This document shows, piece after piece, positions 49,021 to 60,900 of a DNA stretch of 64,000 bases. The translations under genes and the position numbers were made by a program. The notes under the pieces were generated by a model that worked only from the letters and a program-made list of their open reading frames with translations, searched no databases and was not told where the DNA came from. Source of the stretch: Perkinsus olseni (Eukaryota; Perkinsozoa; Perkinsida; Perkinsidae); NCBI GenBank assembly GCA_013115135.1, contig JABANP010000036.1:124001-188000 (forward strand). The letters are read 5' to 3'. Position 1 is the first letter of the stretch. Every line of letters begins with the position of its first letter.

Positions 49021-50433
49021 TTATTTGACATCCTTGGGAGTGGTAGCAACACACTTACCGAGCATAACAACACCGTTACCCTCCATGATGGCAACACGAG
49101 AGAGACCCTCGCAATGCTTGAAGGTATCAACGACAAGGTGCTGCATGGGCTCGAAGACGACCTCGGCCATCTCGTTGGACTTAAGAGAGTGGGGATCCTC
49201 CAACTTCTTGCCACCGGTCTCCTTACCGACCTTCCAGTTGATCTTGGTGAGCTTGCAAGCGGAACGACCAGTACGGACGAATGCGATAGGAGAGTATCCA
49301 ACCTTCAATTCACCGGGGACATCCAAGATCTGGACCTGGGCGGTGAAATTGGCAATATGGTGGAGAGTCTTATCAGACTTGGCGATCATGCAGTCACCAA
49401 CACGGGGCATGTTATCCTTGTTGAGGCCCTTGACGTTAAGGCCGACGTTGTCGCCGGGATAGGCCTCTTGCTCACGCTTGTGATGCATCTCGATGGTGAA
49501 GACCTTACCGCCGCAAGGGGTAGCGGGGGTATGAGTGGGCATGAAGAGGACATCCTCGTTGGGCTTGACAACACCCTGCTCAACACGGCCAGTGAGAACA
49601 TCACCGACACCCTTAATCTTGTAGATACCGGAGAGGGGAACACGCACGGGAGCATCAGTGACACGCTTCGGGACAGTAGCGAACTTCTCGAGAGCATCGT
49701 ACAAGGTCTCAACGTGGATCTTCTCCTCATCCTTGACGGTACGCTGGACGTCCATTCCCTTCCACCAGGGCATCTTGTCGGACTTCTTGATGAGGTTATC
49801 ACCGCACCAGCCGGAGATGGGGAGGATGGGAACGCACTTCTCAACGAAGTCCTTCTTCCAGCCGACACGGCCGAGCATGTTCTTCATCTCATCACGGATC
49901 TCATGATAACGAGACTCCTTGTAGCCGGCGACATCGGAATCCATCTTGTTGACACCGACGATCAACTGCTTGACGCCCAACAAGTTGATAAGACGAGCGT
50001 GCTGACGGGTCTGACCCTGGATCTCACCAGCCTTGTGGTTACCACGGGCAATGGCGGTACCGAAGTTACCATCAGCAGGAACCATAAGAAGGGCGACATC
50101 AGCCTGAGAGGCACCGGTGATCATGTTCTTGATGAAATCCCTATGGCCGGGGGCATCAATGACGGTGTAATGCCAAGTCTCAGTGAAGAACTCCTTGGTA
50201 GTGCAGGCGATGGTGACACCACGCTCACGCTCCTCCTTCTGGCGATCCATATAGAAGGCGAAGGCGAAGGAGGACTTGCCAAGACGGTCGGCCTCAGCCT
50301 TGAGCTTCTCCATCTCTCTCTCGGAGACACCGCCGAGCTCGAACAACAAACGACCGGTGGTGGTCGACTTGCCGGAATCGACGTGACCGCAGATCACGAT
50401 GGACATATGAGTCTTCTCTCCAGTGGCAGCCAT
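49021..50433 (-). CDS. EEF1A: Elongation factor 1-alpha, copy 1 (diverged 3' half)
   Basis: GTPase that delivers aminoacyl-tRNA to the ribosome. 470 aa, no intron in the coding part. ATG 50433 (MAATGEKTHMSIVICGHVDS) is the conserved start; an upstream in-frame ATG at 50466 adds 11 residues and is less likely. Motifs: GHVDSGKSTTTG (G1), DAPGHRDFIKNM (G3), VGVNKMDSD (G4). The first ~230 codons equal copies 2 and 3, but the rest differs at about 25 residues (for example KIHVETLYD versus KYHVDTLYD, CVATTPKDVK versus CVGTTAKEVK). Strong bias to C- or G-ending codons fits very high expression. Confidence 0.97.
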   Translation of the reverse strand: MAATGEKTHMSIVICGHVDSGKSTTTGRLLFELGGVSEREMEKLKAEADRLGKSSFAFAFYMDRQKEERERGVTIACTTKEFFTETWHYTVIDAPGHRDFIKNMITGASQADVALLMVPADGNFGTAIARGNHKAGEIQGQTRQHARLINLLGVKQLIVGVNKMDSDVAGYKESRYHEIRDEMKNMLGRVGWKKDFVEKCVPILPISGWCGDNLIKKSDKMPWWKGMDVQRTVKDEEKIHVETLYDALEKFATVPKRVTDAPVRVPLSGIYKIKGVGDVLTGRVEQGVVKPNEDVLFMPTHTPATPCGGKVFTIEMHHKREQEAYPGDNVGLNVKGLNKDNMPRVGDCMIAKSDKTLHHIANFTAQVQILDVPGELKVGYSPIAFVRTGRSACKLTKINWKVGKETGGKKLEDPHSLKSNEMAEVVFEPMQHLVVDTFKHCEGLSRVAIMEGNGVVMLGKCVATTPKDVK

Positions 50434-52166
50434 AGTTGTAGGGCTTTTTGAGAAAAAAATCTCCAATCAAACTGAGAAAAACGTGATGATGACGAGCTAA
50501 GGACAGAGACCGGGCAACTAAATACCCCTCGCCGTTGTCACTCGTGGAGTTGCAAACTTGAAAAGTTTGTGAACATTGAAGGAACCACGAATCCAATGAC
50601 CACCCACAGAGCCACAGGGACAATCGTTAAGCGTAGCTAAAGAATCATCTGAAGCCAAAACAAGCTGCTCCATTGCACTTTGCTGATCGATTGTTCATTC
50701 GATACCATGAGCTTATTGGGGACAATATTTGTGTGTACAGCTTGGGGACAACCCTGGGCTGCAGTAACACAACGCATCTCTCTATTCTCGTATAAGCCAC
50801 GTAGAATATAGGCTTCCCGCACATTCTTCGTAGGGTGGTGTGCTACCGAGGCCTGTAGGAGGAAGGACTGTTAAGTTCGCTGGATGCTCTCGTTGTGCTC
50901 GTCGTGTTGTGAGGTTCGAGGTAGAGCATCAGAGCGGATGTTTTTGGATTCCGGGGTCCCCGAATCGGGGATGGTCACGAATGGTGACTCTCGATTGGAC
51001 AAGCGGCTCCGCATCCGTTACCTGGTCCGGGGTCGTGGCAGCGAGAAGTTCTTGGTGCAACTCCCGGCCACGACTCGTTTCGTTTTAGGGAAGCCTTGCC
51101 AAATTTCACTGCTGGCTCATCAGCTGTCTAGTTCTTCGGAAACCTCTTCGGGTCTCTCGCGGGCACGATTGACGCGTATCTCGGACCGGGCGAAGTATGT
51201 TTTCTGTTGCTTCTTACATATTGAGTTCCGAAGAGCTTTAGACGTTGTGGCATTGCATACACGCTCCTCGCGGATCAATTGAGTCGTCTAAATAGTAGTA
51301 TCGCTATTTGAATGGCGTTGTTGCATTACGGTACGACTTGGAGGTCTGTTGGTTCAGGAATTAGAGAAGGCGCGATGAGCTGACGTAATCACGATCCGGT
51401 TGATTGATTTACGGGCTAAGTCCGACTATGTTAACGCAGTAAAGCGCCGTCCACCGTTCTGTAGTTTACGATCATACGCGGGGGCTCCGTGGCAAAGGCC
51501 GAGGCTTTTTACTACGGTTATTCCAGTTTTGCACTGACCTCTTGCCAACATTCACCATTCCAGAATCAATCGTAAGATGTTGCGTTGAATACCGACGTCA
51601 TGATTGGGCGAAGAGCACCGCGGTGCAATGATTCGTTCCTGCTACGTGCAGCCTGCACTTGGGCTAGATCAGCAATGGCTGCTGCACCATCAACGCAGAA
51701 ATATGGGAGTGTATTGATCAGACTCTGAAAAAGTATCCACATCGGCGAACGAGGCTTGCGGGGGTTCAACCGCAACAACACGACCGCTCGGAACCGGTAT
51801 TCATAAGATCATCATGTCATTCGCAGTAAAAAAGCTGTATGCCCTGAATTCACTGAGCTCTCAAGAAGCTCTGGATTGAGCTGAGTGCACAGATAACCCT
51901 TCAGGTCATATATTATTGCAGTTGGCACAACTGACACAGCCATGTGGTGTGATGCTGACAGCTGTCAAATAACTGCGATCCCGAAACCGGTCCAACTATT
52001 GATTGACTAACCAGACACTATTTTTCTGGCGGTTTTCCGTTGAAAGAACCCTGGTTTATAATAAGCGAGACGTGTCATCACCTACGTAACCACGAGAATC
52101 TTTCTCATAGCTGCTAGACAATGTGGAACTTTTTTACTGGTAATCAACTGATTCACGTAATAGTCC
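50434..52166. promoter_or_regulatory. EF-1alpha spacer 1
   Basis: 1.73-kb spacer holding the promoter/5' UTR of copy 1 and the 3' end of copy 2. It is almost identical to the spacer at 53580-55172 except for 141 extra bases at 51246-51386. It contains a plus-strand frame of 132 codons at 50884-51282 and adjacent hairpins (CCCCGAATCGGGG and GTCACGAATGGTGAC, about 50967-50994), both kept in spacer 2. I see no other gene. Confidence 0.6.
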
Positions 52167-53579
52167 TTACTTGACCTCCTTGGCGGTGGTACCAACGCAC
52201 TTACCGAGCATAACAACACCGTTACCCTCCATAAGAGCAACACGAGAGAGACCCTCGCAATGCTTGAAGGAGTCGACGACAAGGTGCTGAAGGGGCTCGA
52301 AGACGACCTCGGCCATCTCGTTGGACTTAAGGGAGTGGGGATCCTCCATCTTCTTGCCACCAGTCTCCTTGCCGACCTTCCAGTTGATCTTGGTGAGCTT
52401 GCAAGCGGAACGGCCAGTACGGACGAAGGCAATGGGGGAGTAACCGACCTTGATCTCACCGGGGACATCCAAGATCTGGACCTGGGCGGTGAAGGTACCG
52501 ACGTGCTGGAGAGTCTTATCGGCCTTGGAGATCATGCAGTCACCAACACGGGGCATGTTATCCTTGTTGAGGCCCTTAACGTTAAGGCCGACGTTGTCAC
52601 CGGGGAGAGCCTGCTCCTCACGCTTGTGATGCATCTCGATGGTGAAGACCTTACCGCCGCAAGGGGTAGCGGGGGTATGAGTGGGCATGAAGAGGACATC
52701 CTCGTTGGGCTTGACAACACCCTGCTCAACACGGCCAGTGAGGACGTCACCGACACCCTTGATCTTGTAGATACCGGAGAGGGGAACACGCATGGGAGCG
52801 TCGGTAACACGCTCGGGGACGGTGGCGAACTTCTCAAGAGCATCGTACAAGGTGTCGACGTGGTACTTGGTCTCGTCCTTGACGGTACGCTGGACGTCCA
52901 TTCCCTTCCACCAGGGCATCTTGTCGGACTTCTTGATGAGGTTATCACCGCACCAGCCGGAGATGGGGAGGATGGGAACGCACTTCTCAACGAAGTCCTT
53001 CTTCCAGCCGACACGGCCGAGCATGTTCTTCATCTCATCACGGATCTCATGATAACGAGACTCCTTGTAGCCGGCGACATCGGAATCCATCTTGTTGACA
53101 CCGACGATCAACTGCTTGACGCCCAACAAGTTGATAAGACGAGCGTGCTGACGGGTCTGACCCTGGATCTCACCAGCCTTGTGGTTACCACGGGCAATGG
53201 CGGTACCGAAGTTACCATCAGCAGGAACCATAAGAAGGGCGACATCAGCCTGAGAGGCACCGGTGATCATGTTCTTGATGAAATCCCTATGGCCGGGGGC
53301 ATCAATGACGGTGTAATGCCAAGTCTCAGTGAAGAACTCCTTGGTAGTGCAGGCGATGGTGACACCACGCTCACGCTCCTCCTTCTGGCGATCCATATAG
53401 AAGGCGAAGGCGAAGGAGGACTTGCCAAGACGGTCGGCCTCAGCCTTGAGCTTCTCCATCTCTCTCTCGGAGACACCGCCGAGCTCGAACAACAAACGAC
53501 CGGTGGTGGTCGACTTGCCGGAATCGACGTGACCGCAGATCACGATGGACATATGAGTCTTCTCTCCAGTGGCAGCCAT
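52167..53579 (-). CDS. EEF1A: Elongation factor 1-alpha, copy 2
   Basis: 470 aa from ATG 53579; the protein is identical to copy 3 over its full length and to copy 1 over the N-terminal half. All GTPase motifs are intact (GHVDSGKSTTTG, DAPGH, NKMD). The immediate upstream DNA (through about 54370) is the same as that of copy 1, so copies 1 and 2 share a promoter type. Confidence 0.97.
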   Translation of the reverse strand: MAATGEKTHMSIVICGHVDSGKSTTTGRLLFELGGVSEREMEKLKAEADRLGKSSFAFAFYMDRQKEERERGVTIACTTKEFFTETWHYTVIDAPGHRDFIKNMITGASQADVALLMVPADGNFGTAIARGNHKAGEIQGQTRQHARLINLLGVKQLIVGVNKMDSDVAGYKESRYHEIRDEMKNMLGRVGWKKDFVEKCVPILPISGWCGDNLIKKSDKMPWWKGMDVQRTVKDETKYHVDTLYDALEKFATVPERVTDAPMRVPLSGIYKIKGVGDVLTGRVEQGVVKPNEDVLFMPTHTPATPCGGKVFTIEMHHKREEQALPGDNVGLNVKGLNKDNMPRVGDCMISKADKTLQHVGTFTAQVQILDVPGEIKVGYSPIAFVRTGRSACKLTKINWKVGKETGGKKMEDPHSLKSNEMAEVVFEPLQHLVVDSFKHCEGLSRVALMEGNGVVMLGKCVGTTAKEVK

Positions 53580-55172
53580 AGTTGTAGGGCTTTTTGAGAA
53601 AAAAATCTCCAATCAAACTGAGAAAAACGTGATGATGACGAGCTAAGGACAGAGACCGGGCAACTAAATACCCCTCGCCGTTGTAACTCGTGGAGTTGCA
53701 AACTTGAAAAGTTTGTGAACATTGAAGGAACCACGAATTCAATGACCACCCACAGAGCCACAGGGACAATCGTTAAGCGTAGCTAAAGAATCATCTGAAG
53801 CCAAAACAAGCTGCTCCATTGCACTTTGCTGATCGATTGTTCATTCGATACCATGAGCTTATTGGGGACAATATTTGTGTGTACAGCTTGGGGACAACCC
53901 TGGGCTGCAGTAACACAACGCATCTCTCTATTCTCGTATAAGCCACGTAGAATATAGGCTTCCCGCACATTCTTCGTAGGGTGGTGTGCTACCGAGGCCT
54001 GTAGGAGGAAGGACTGTTAAGTTCGCTGGATGCTCTCGTTGTGCTCGTCGTGTTGTGAGGTTCGAGGTAGAGCATCAGAGCGGATGTTTTTGGATTCCGG
54101 GGTCCCCGAATCGGGGATGGTCACGAATGGTGACTCTCGGTTGGACAAGCGGCTCCGCATCCGTTACCTGGTCCGGGGTCGTGGCAGCGAGAAGTTCTTG
54201 GTGCAACTCCCGGCCACGACTCGTTTCGTTTTAGGGGAGCCTTGCCAAATTTCACTGCTGGCTCATCAGCTGTCTAGTTCTTCGGAAACCTCTTCGGGTC
54301 TCTCGCGGGCACGATTCACGCGTATCTCGGACCGGGCGAAGTATGTTTTCTGTTGCTTCTTACATATTGAGTTCCGAAGAGCTTTAGACGTAATCACGAT
54401 CCGGTTGATTGATTTACGGGCTAAGTCCGACTATGTTAACGCAGTAAAGCGCCGTCCACCGTTCTGTAGTTTACGATCGTACGCGGGGGCTCCGTGGCAA
54501 AGGCCGAGGCTTTTTACTACGGTTATTCCAGTTTTGCACTGACCTCTTGCCAACATTCACCATTCCAGAATCAATCGTAAGATGTTGCGTTGAATACCGA
54601 CGTCATGATTGGGCGAAGAGCACCGCGGTGCAATGATTCGTTCCTGCTACGTGCAGCCTGCACTTGGGCTAGATCAGCAATGGCTGCTGCACCATCAACG
54701 CAGAAATATGGGAGTGTATTGATCAGACTCTGAAAAAGTATCCACATCGGCGAACGAGGCTTGCGGGGGTTCAACCGCAACAACACGACCGCTCGGAACC
54801 GGTATTCATAAGATCATCATGTCATTCGCAGTAAAAAAACTGTATGCCCTGAATTCACTGAGCTCTCAAGAAGCTCTGGATTGAGCTGAGTGCACAGATA
54901 ACCCTTCAGGTCATATATTATTGCAGTTGGCACAACTGACACAGCCATGTGGTGTGATGCTGACAGCTGTCAAATAACTGCGATCCCGAAACCGGTCCAA
55001 CTATTGATTGACTAACCAGACACTATCTTTTCTGGCGGTTTTCCGTTGAAAGAACCCTGGTTTATAATAAGCGAGACGTGTCATCACCTACGTAACCACG
55101 AGAATCTTTCTCATAGCTGCTAGACAATGTGGAACTTTTTTACTGGTAATCAACTGATTCACGTAATAGTCC
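53580..55172. promoter_or_regulatory. EF-1alpha spacer 2
   Basis: 1.59-kb spacer, near-identical to spacer 1 with a few substitutions and lacking 141 bp after 54390. The plus-strand frame here (54030-54542, 170 codons) has a different end because of that length change, which argues against it being a conserved gene. Confidence 0.6.
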
Positions 55173-56585
55173 TTACTTGACCTCCTTGGCGGTGGTACCA
55201 ACGCACTTACCGAGCATAACAACACCGTTACCCTCCATAAGAGCAACACGAGAGAGACCCTCGCAATGCTTGAAGGAGTCGACGACAAGGTGCTGAAGGG
55301 GCTCGAAGACGACCTCGGCCATCTCGTTGGACTTAAGGGAGTGGGGATCCTCCATCTTCTTGCCACCAGTCTCCTTGCCGACCTTCCAGTTGATCTTGGT
55401 GAGCTTGCAAGCGGAACGGCCAGTACGGACGAAGGCAATGGGGGAGTAACCGACCTTGATCTCACCGGGGACATCCAAGATCTGGACCTGGGCGGTGAAG
55501 GTACCGACGTGCTGGAGAGTCTTATCGGCCTTGGAGATCATGCAGTCACCAACACGGGGCATGTTATCCTTGTTGAGGCCCTTAACGTTAAGGCCGACGT
55601 TGTCACCGGGGAGAGCCTGCTCCTCACGCTTGTGATGCATCTCGATGGTGAAGACCTTACCGCCGCAAGGGGTAGCGGGGGTATGAGTGGGCATGAAGAG
55701 GACATCCTCGTTGGGCTTGACAACACCCTGCTCAACACGGCCAGTGAGGACGTCACCGACACCCTTGATCTTGTAGATACCGGAGAGGGGAACACGCATG
55801 GGAGCGTCGGTAACACGCTCGGGGACGGTGGCGAACTTCTCAAGAGCATCGTACAAGGTGTCGACGTGGTACTTGGTCTCGTCCTTGACGGTACGCTGGA
55901 CGTCCATTCCCTTCCACCAGGGCATCTTGTCGGACTTCTTGATGAGGTTATCACCGCACCAGCCGGAGATGGGGAGGATGGGAACGCACTTCTCAACGAA
56001 GTCCTTCTTCCAGCCGACACGGCCGAGCATGTTCTTCATCTCATCACGGATCTCATGATAACGAGACTCCTTGTAGCCGGCGACATCGGAATCCATCTTG
56101 TTGACACCGACGATCAACTGCTTGACGCCCAACAAGTTGATAAGACGAGCGTGCTGACGGGTCTGACCCTGGATCTCACCAGCCTTGTGGTTACCACGGG
56201 CAATGGCGGTACCGAAGTTACCATCAGCAGGAACCATAAGAAGGGCGACATCAGCCTGAGAGGCACCGGTGATCATGTTCTTGATGAAATCCCTATGGCC
56301 GGGGGCATCAATGACGGTGTAATGCCAAGTCTCAGTGAAGAACTCCTTGGTAGTGCAGGCGATGGTGACACCACGCTCACGCTCCTCCTTCTGGCGATCC
56401 ATATAGAAGGCGAAGGCGAAGGAGGACTTGCCAAGACGGTCGGCCTCAGCCTTGAGCTTCTCCATCTCTCTCTCGGAGACACCGCCGAGCTCGAACAACA
56501 AACGACCGGTGGTGGTCGACTTGCCGGAATCGACGTGACCGCAGATCACGATGGACATATGAGTCTTCTCTCCAGTGGCAGCCAT
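55173..56585 (-). CDS. EEF1A: Elongation factor 1-alpha, copy 3 (different promoter)
   Basis: 470 aa from ATG 56585, identical in protein to copy 2. Homology with copies 1 and 2 stops exactly at the start codon: upstream DNA here (GGTTTTGCGCGGAAAACG on the plus strand) is unrelated to the AGTTGTAGGGCTTTTTGAG found next to the other two. It is therefore likely to be regulated separately. Confidence 0.97.
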   Translation of the reverse strand: MAATGEKTHMSIVICGHVDSGKSTTTGRLLFELGGVSEREMEKLKAEADRLGKSSFAFAFYMDRQKEERERGVTIACTTKEFFTETWHYTVIDAPGHRDFIKNMITGASQADVALLMVPADGNFGTAIARGNHKAGEIQGQTRQHARLINLLGVKQLIVGVNKMDSDVAGYKESRYHEIRDEMKNMLGRVGWKKDFVEKCVPILPISGWCGDNLIKKSDKMPWWKGMDVQRTVKDETKYHVDTLYDALEKFATVPERVTDAPMRVPLSGIYKIKGVGDVLTGRVEQGVVKPNEDVLFMPTHTPATPCGGKVFTIEMHHKREEQALPGDNVGLNVKGLNKDNMPRVGDCMISKADKTLQHVGTFTAQVQILDVPGEIKVGYSPIAFVRTGRSACKLTKINWKVGKETGGKKMEDPHSLKSNEMAEVVFEPLQHLVVDSFKHCEGLSRVALMEGNGVVMLGKCVGTTAKEVK

Positions 56586-57970
56586 GGTTTTGCGCGGAAA
56601 ACGTGTAAAGCCTATGAGAGAGACACTTCATTCCCCACTTACACTGTGCCAAGAGTAGAGCAGTTTCAGTTCCCCAGGAGAGCTCCAATTTAGGCTTAGT
56701 TTGGCGATGGCTGCCCTCTCGTTGCTATATCAAAATCGATCACGCTTTGTGCACGCGTTCAAAAATCGGCGCACCTTCGTTGTGTCGCCGCGTCTACCTT
56801 TCGAGCGTTGTTGCCTCGCTTGTTCTCAGCATGCTATGTTGCTCCTATCATTGTTTTCATTCCAGAACTAACAGGTAACTACTTCTTTCAGAAATTCTGA
56901 GGCAGAAAACCCTTTGAGACCTTCGGCTTTGCGAACTCTGTCACTAACTCGACGTCGCCCAAACGACTCTCCTGAAGGGGTAAACCACCGTACATCCTTA
57001 ACCCGAACTCACCCCTTACAAGCATCGTTAATTGTCGCCTTCTACACCTGTCGTTCGGATTTACTCGTAGCTCAACAATGGTTTTTATAGATAGATATCG
57101 GAATCAGTAAATTACAAAGTTCTCTAAAGCCCTCGCTGAAGTAGGTATACAGCTTTGTGTCGACTGCAGCTCCTATTGGTATCTTAGCAAAGATTGTGTT
57201 CACATTTGCACAAAAGATTCTCCTACCCGTGAGAGTGGTGCACGTCGAAATTGCGTCAGACTTGTGTAGAAGATGCTGGAGGCGGTGATCAGCTGGGATA
57301 AGGGGGATGCGAAAATTTCGATCGGTCTTCAGGAACTTTCCAAGGAATTCGTCTGGAATCTAGGTGTCTGCGAGTTAGCTTGGGGACATGTTGTGCAATA
57401 CGGTCGAGCCAATGTACTAGAGTCGTGGGAGAGAGGGAGTGGTTGCTCTCGCGCTTCGGTGTTACGGATTGGCGAGGGCTGAGTCTGCGTCCTGTGAGGT
57501 GAATAGGAGAATAATATTCGCAGTTTGGTAGTTACGCTTGGAGGATTGAGCGCTGAGCATACAAGCCAGTCATGTAATGTAGTAATCTGCATGGAAGGCT
57601 GCGTATAGTTGAAGCTATGTACCGCCCAGGGGGGCCCTAGGGAGATCTCATTAGGTGTTGGCTGTTGTTTTCCGCTATGTCCCTCAGGCAGCTGCTCCGG
57701 CTGCTTCTGGTCGTATCACTGGTAGTACAGGCGGGAGTGTGTAAGCGTATCTCAGCCCTTCTTCTGAGCTCGTCATTTCGCGTATGGACCTTTTGAAGCA
57801 TGAACTTTGCTAATCGAGCTGCCAGAACTAGAGGTCGAAGCGCCGTGGTGCCCAGGAAACCGCCGAGCTTGTTCGCATATTTGACGATTTTGCATAACCT
57901 TGCGTCGTTGAAATCACGCTGGCAACGCCCGCAGTCCAAGAAGTTCTAGGGGATCGTGTCTCAGGCTACA
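56586..57970. promoter_or_regulatory. Intergenic region between divergent genes
   Basis: About 1.4 kb between EF-1alpha copy 3 (minus) and the GBP-like gene (plus). The part next to the EF-1alpha start is presumably its promoter. A minus-strand frame at 57637-57939 has no ATG start at its head and no recognised motif. Nothing else seen. Confidence 0.4.
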
Positions 57971-60900
57971 ATGACTAGCGGGGCTGCCGAGAGGCAGGAC
58001 GGTCGCGGAGAGGCTAAACCGGATAAATTCCCTTTCTTCGTTCCTGTTCAAGTGGTGAAGCCTTCCAAGGACCATAATAACCTACAGGTAGTTGTCGGAG
58101 GCATCCATTCATCGCCGATGCCCTCGAGCTCTCGCGGTGATGATAGGTCGTCCCCGAGTCCATCAACCTCCTACGATCCGCATCACAACGTCGTCCCATC
58201 TCCGTGATATCGGTCGTTGGACCATACCATTCCGGCAAGAGTTTCCTTCTCAACTCTCTGCTACAAAAACCATCAACATTCTCTGTTGGTAATACAATCA
58301 GCAACCCGGCCAGTTCTGAACCTTCGTGGATGCACAATTTTCGTCCACCTGGCAGGCCCCAAGACCTCCCCACAGACCCTAGGCATCTGGATGTGCCGTA
58401 CAGATCTGAGTGCACCAGATGGGTCTGAGATCTGGCTCATGGACTCTGAGGGGTTCTTCGGCCCCCAGGTAGTCCATGGGGGCAACTATCCTTCTTTTGC
58501 AGGGTATGCTTCCTCGAGTAGGTCACCGAAACCTACGACGCTAAGATCTTCACAGTCGCCACCCTGCTAGGCAGCCATCTGGTCTATAACACCGTCAAAG
58601 TCATTGATCAGCAGGCGGTCAATCTCTTAGGTTGGGATTCTTAGATTCAGCTGTCCGGTGTGGTTATCTCTTTTTTCAGAGATGCTGGCTCGCCGCGCTC
58701 AGCTTTTCCGAGTGCGTTCACTGGCCCCCGTCGGCGGGAGTAGAAGAGGGTGGAGAGAGTACCGCAGAGGCCTCTAGTGATATCCCTGCTTTCCTATCGG
58801 CCAAGAGTTTCCCTCCTCTCACTTGGTACAGTCTTTACAAGGATTCCGCTGTCGACTTATTGTGGCTACTCCTCGTCAGGGTGGTGGAAGACTTCGTACA
58901 GGACATGGCCGCATCACAAGGTGGTGCCTCACAAGCCATGAACGAGTCTGCCATCGCGACGGAGTGGCTCAAATCGTACTAGGGGCAGCACCAGCATAGT
59001 CGCCGTCTAGATCCTCACTAAATCCGGCCGACGACGCTCTCGGCAGGTACCTGACCGAAGATAGCAAGCGCTTTGATGACTCTGATGGTAATATAGGGAC
59101 GACTGGTATGCGCTCCACTGGAACAACTCCCTTGCGCCTGCTAGCAGCCCGTGTACTCTCTGGGTCACCTCGTCGAACTGGGCTGTATCATCAATAGTGG
59201 CAGGGACTGACGAGCCCTCGTCTTGTCTTGGGCGTGCGGCGACGATCGGTGTACCTCGAGCAGGCTGCTAGCTTTCCCCCAAGATAGCACCGTTAGATCC
59301 TCACGCATCTCTCAGACACGTACGAGGAGTCCGACCGCACCTATCTAGCTCGCCTCTTCCCCTCCCTCACCGTCCATACACTATTCTTACCGGCCACTAG
59401 CAAGTCACAGCTCAAGGATCTCAGCCAGTGAGAGAGGAAGCTGAAACCTTGGTGAGACACATGGACGAGTTTCGTCTTGATCAGGCTTAGCTGGCCTGAA
59501 CTCACCGACGAGTTCCGTAATGAAGTCACGGCCTTGCGTGGCGAATTATTCACAACTGTCCGCTCTAAGGTAAGCAGAGAGGGACTTCGGTGCTGGTGTG
59601 CGACCAGCTGGCCGGCTTCCTGGGGTAGAGGCTCGGATTCTCATCGGATAGATAAACTCTGGAGGATGACGTAAATCCAAATTGAGACGTCTTGTGTTTC
59701 GAACTGACGATCTGGTGAACAGCGGAATGAACATCTACCGCTACGCTAGTCCTACTGTTTCCCTTTTAGGAGCTCTACGACAGATCGTCTGAGGATGATG
59801 TTCTGTCATCTCCTGAGGACGGCATGATGACCGCTGAGGGCTTCGCCAGTGCTCTGAACTTCATCGTCAAAGGCATTGCAGAAGGGTAGTAGGGCGATCG
59901 GTCCTCGATTGGTTAGTTGGCGTTATTAGTGTAGCGGAAGGCATTGTGCTACGGGTGCTCCCAACGACCTCTTCTGAGTCTCCAGGAGCCCTTCCAGGAT
60001 TTGACTTCAACGTGTGAAAGATGATCTGAGGGCGCTCTTGAAACTCATGAGAGGGCTTGTTCTGGACACTTGGTACAGCTTGGGTACCTTCGACGGACTT
60101 CTCCGTTGCCCAGGTTTCTTCCCTGAACTACCTTCCCTTTGGGCGTCATGGAGAGCTCAGGTTGGAGAGGTGTCTTTGAAAGGATTCGTAATACTACCCA
60201 CTGACTGGCGTATCGGTGGTGTATCGCCGCATCGAGTAGATACGACCTGTTCGAGACCACACTGAGTGAGGGAGTCTCTCCCCACCCGACAGGAGAGGCC
60301 GTCACTGCAGCTGAGTTCGACAGGGCTTCGAGGGACGCTCGAGACAAGGCTATTGAATTCTATACTAATCTGGTACTGCATCGTCCCCGGACGGCGCCGA
60401 CATCATCATTGAATCAATGGCATTGATCGAATCTTAGGTCGCCGACTTCGGGCTCCCAACGCGCAATGGGGATCTTGAGATGAAGATGCGCAACTCGCAG
60501 AAGTGGGGACCGGGGCTTCTTGATGGCGGATGAGTATCGTTCTTCAGGAAAGCGCACGCCCTGTGGCTGGAGCAAGTCCAGAATTACATCACTCGTATCC
60601 GATCCGATTTGGTGGCGGATATTGAGCAGAGGCTCTTCAACGTAGTAACAGTGGCTGTGGTGGCCGGGGGTGGTCGGTTTCTCTGAGGGTTCTCCCTTTC
60701 CATTGGGAAAGCTCCCGTTTGAGAGGACAGCTGGGATGCATGTAGCTCGACGAGTCGTGGATGTTTAGGTATCGCTGCCCTGCGAGCCTGATACTCTCGA
60801 GCAGATCGGGAAGGAGGCGACCAGTACGGAGGTCATCAGGTGCGGCCAATCGTGTCCTCAGGAACTCCCGCGGGGTTGATTTGAGTGGATGATCAGATAC

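Larger units (their letters stand above)
49733..56585. repeat. Direct tandem array: two full ~3.0-3.1-kb units plus a partial third
   Basis: Units 49733-52878 (3146 bp) and 52879-55884 (3006 bp) are near-identical direct repeats; 55885-56585 is a partial copy. Each unit runs from within the EF-1alpha coding region, through the gene's start and its upstream spacer, into the 3' half of the next gene. Confidence 0.85.

Noticed and set aside
49114..50451. Plus-strand open frame of 445 codons antisense to EF-1alpha copy 1 (also at 52260 and 55266)
   Set aside because: The antisense frame stays open because the EF-1alpha genes use almost only C/G-ending codons; its product is a Leu/Gly/Asp-rich sequence mirroring the sense codons.
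58281..58360. Possible GC-AG intron in the GBP-like gene
   Set aside because: A normal GT-AG intron at 58289-58355 gives the correct spacing between FSVG and TLGIWM.
58690..58760. Frameshift at a CCCCC run in the GBP-like gene
   Set aside because: A 39-nt phase-0 intron from GTGCGT to GAAGAG joins AQLFR to GGESTAEA in frame.
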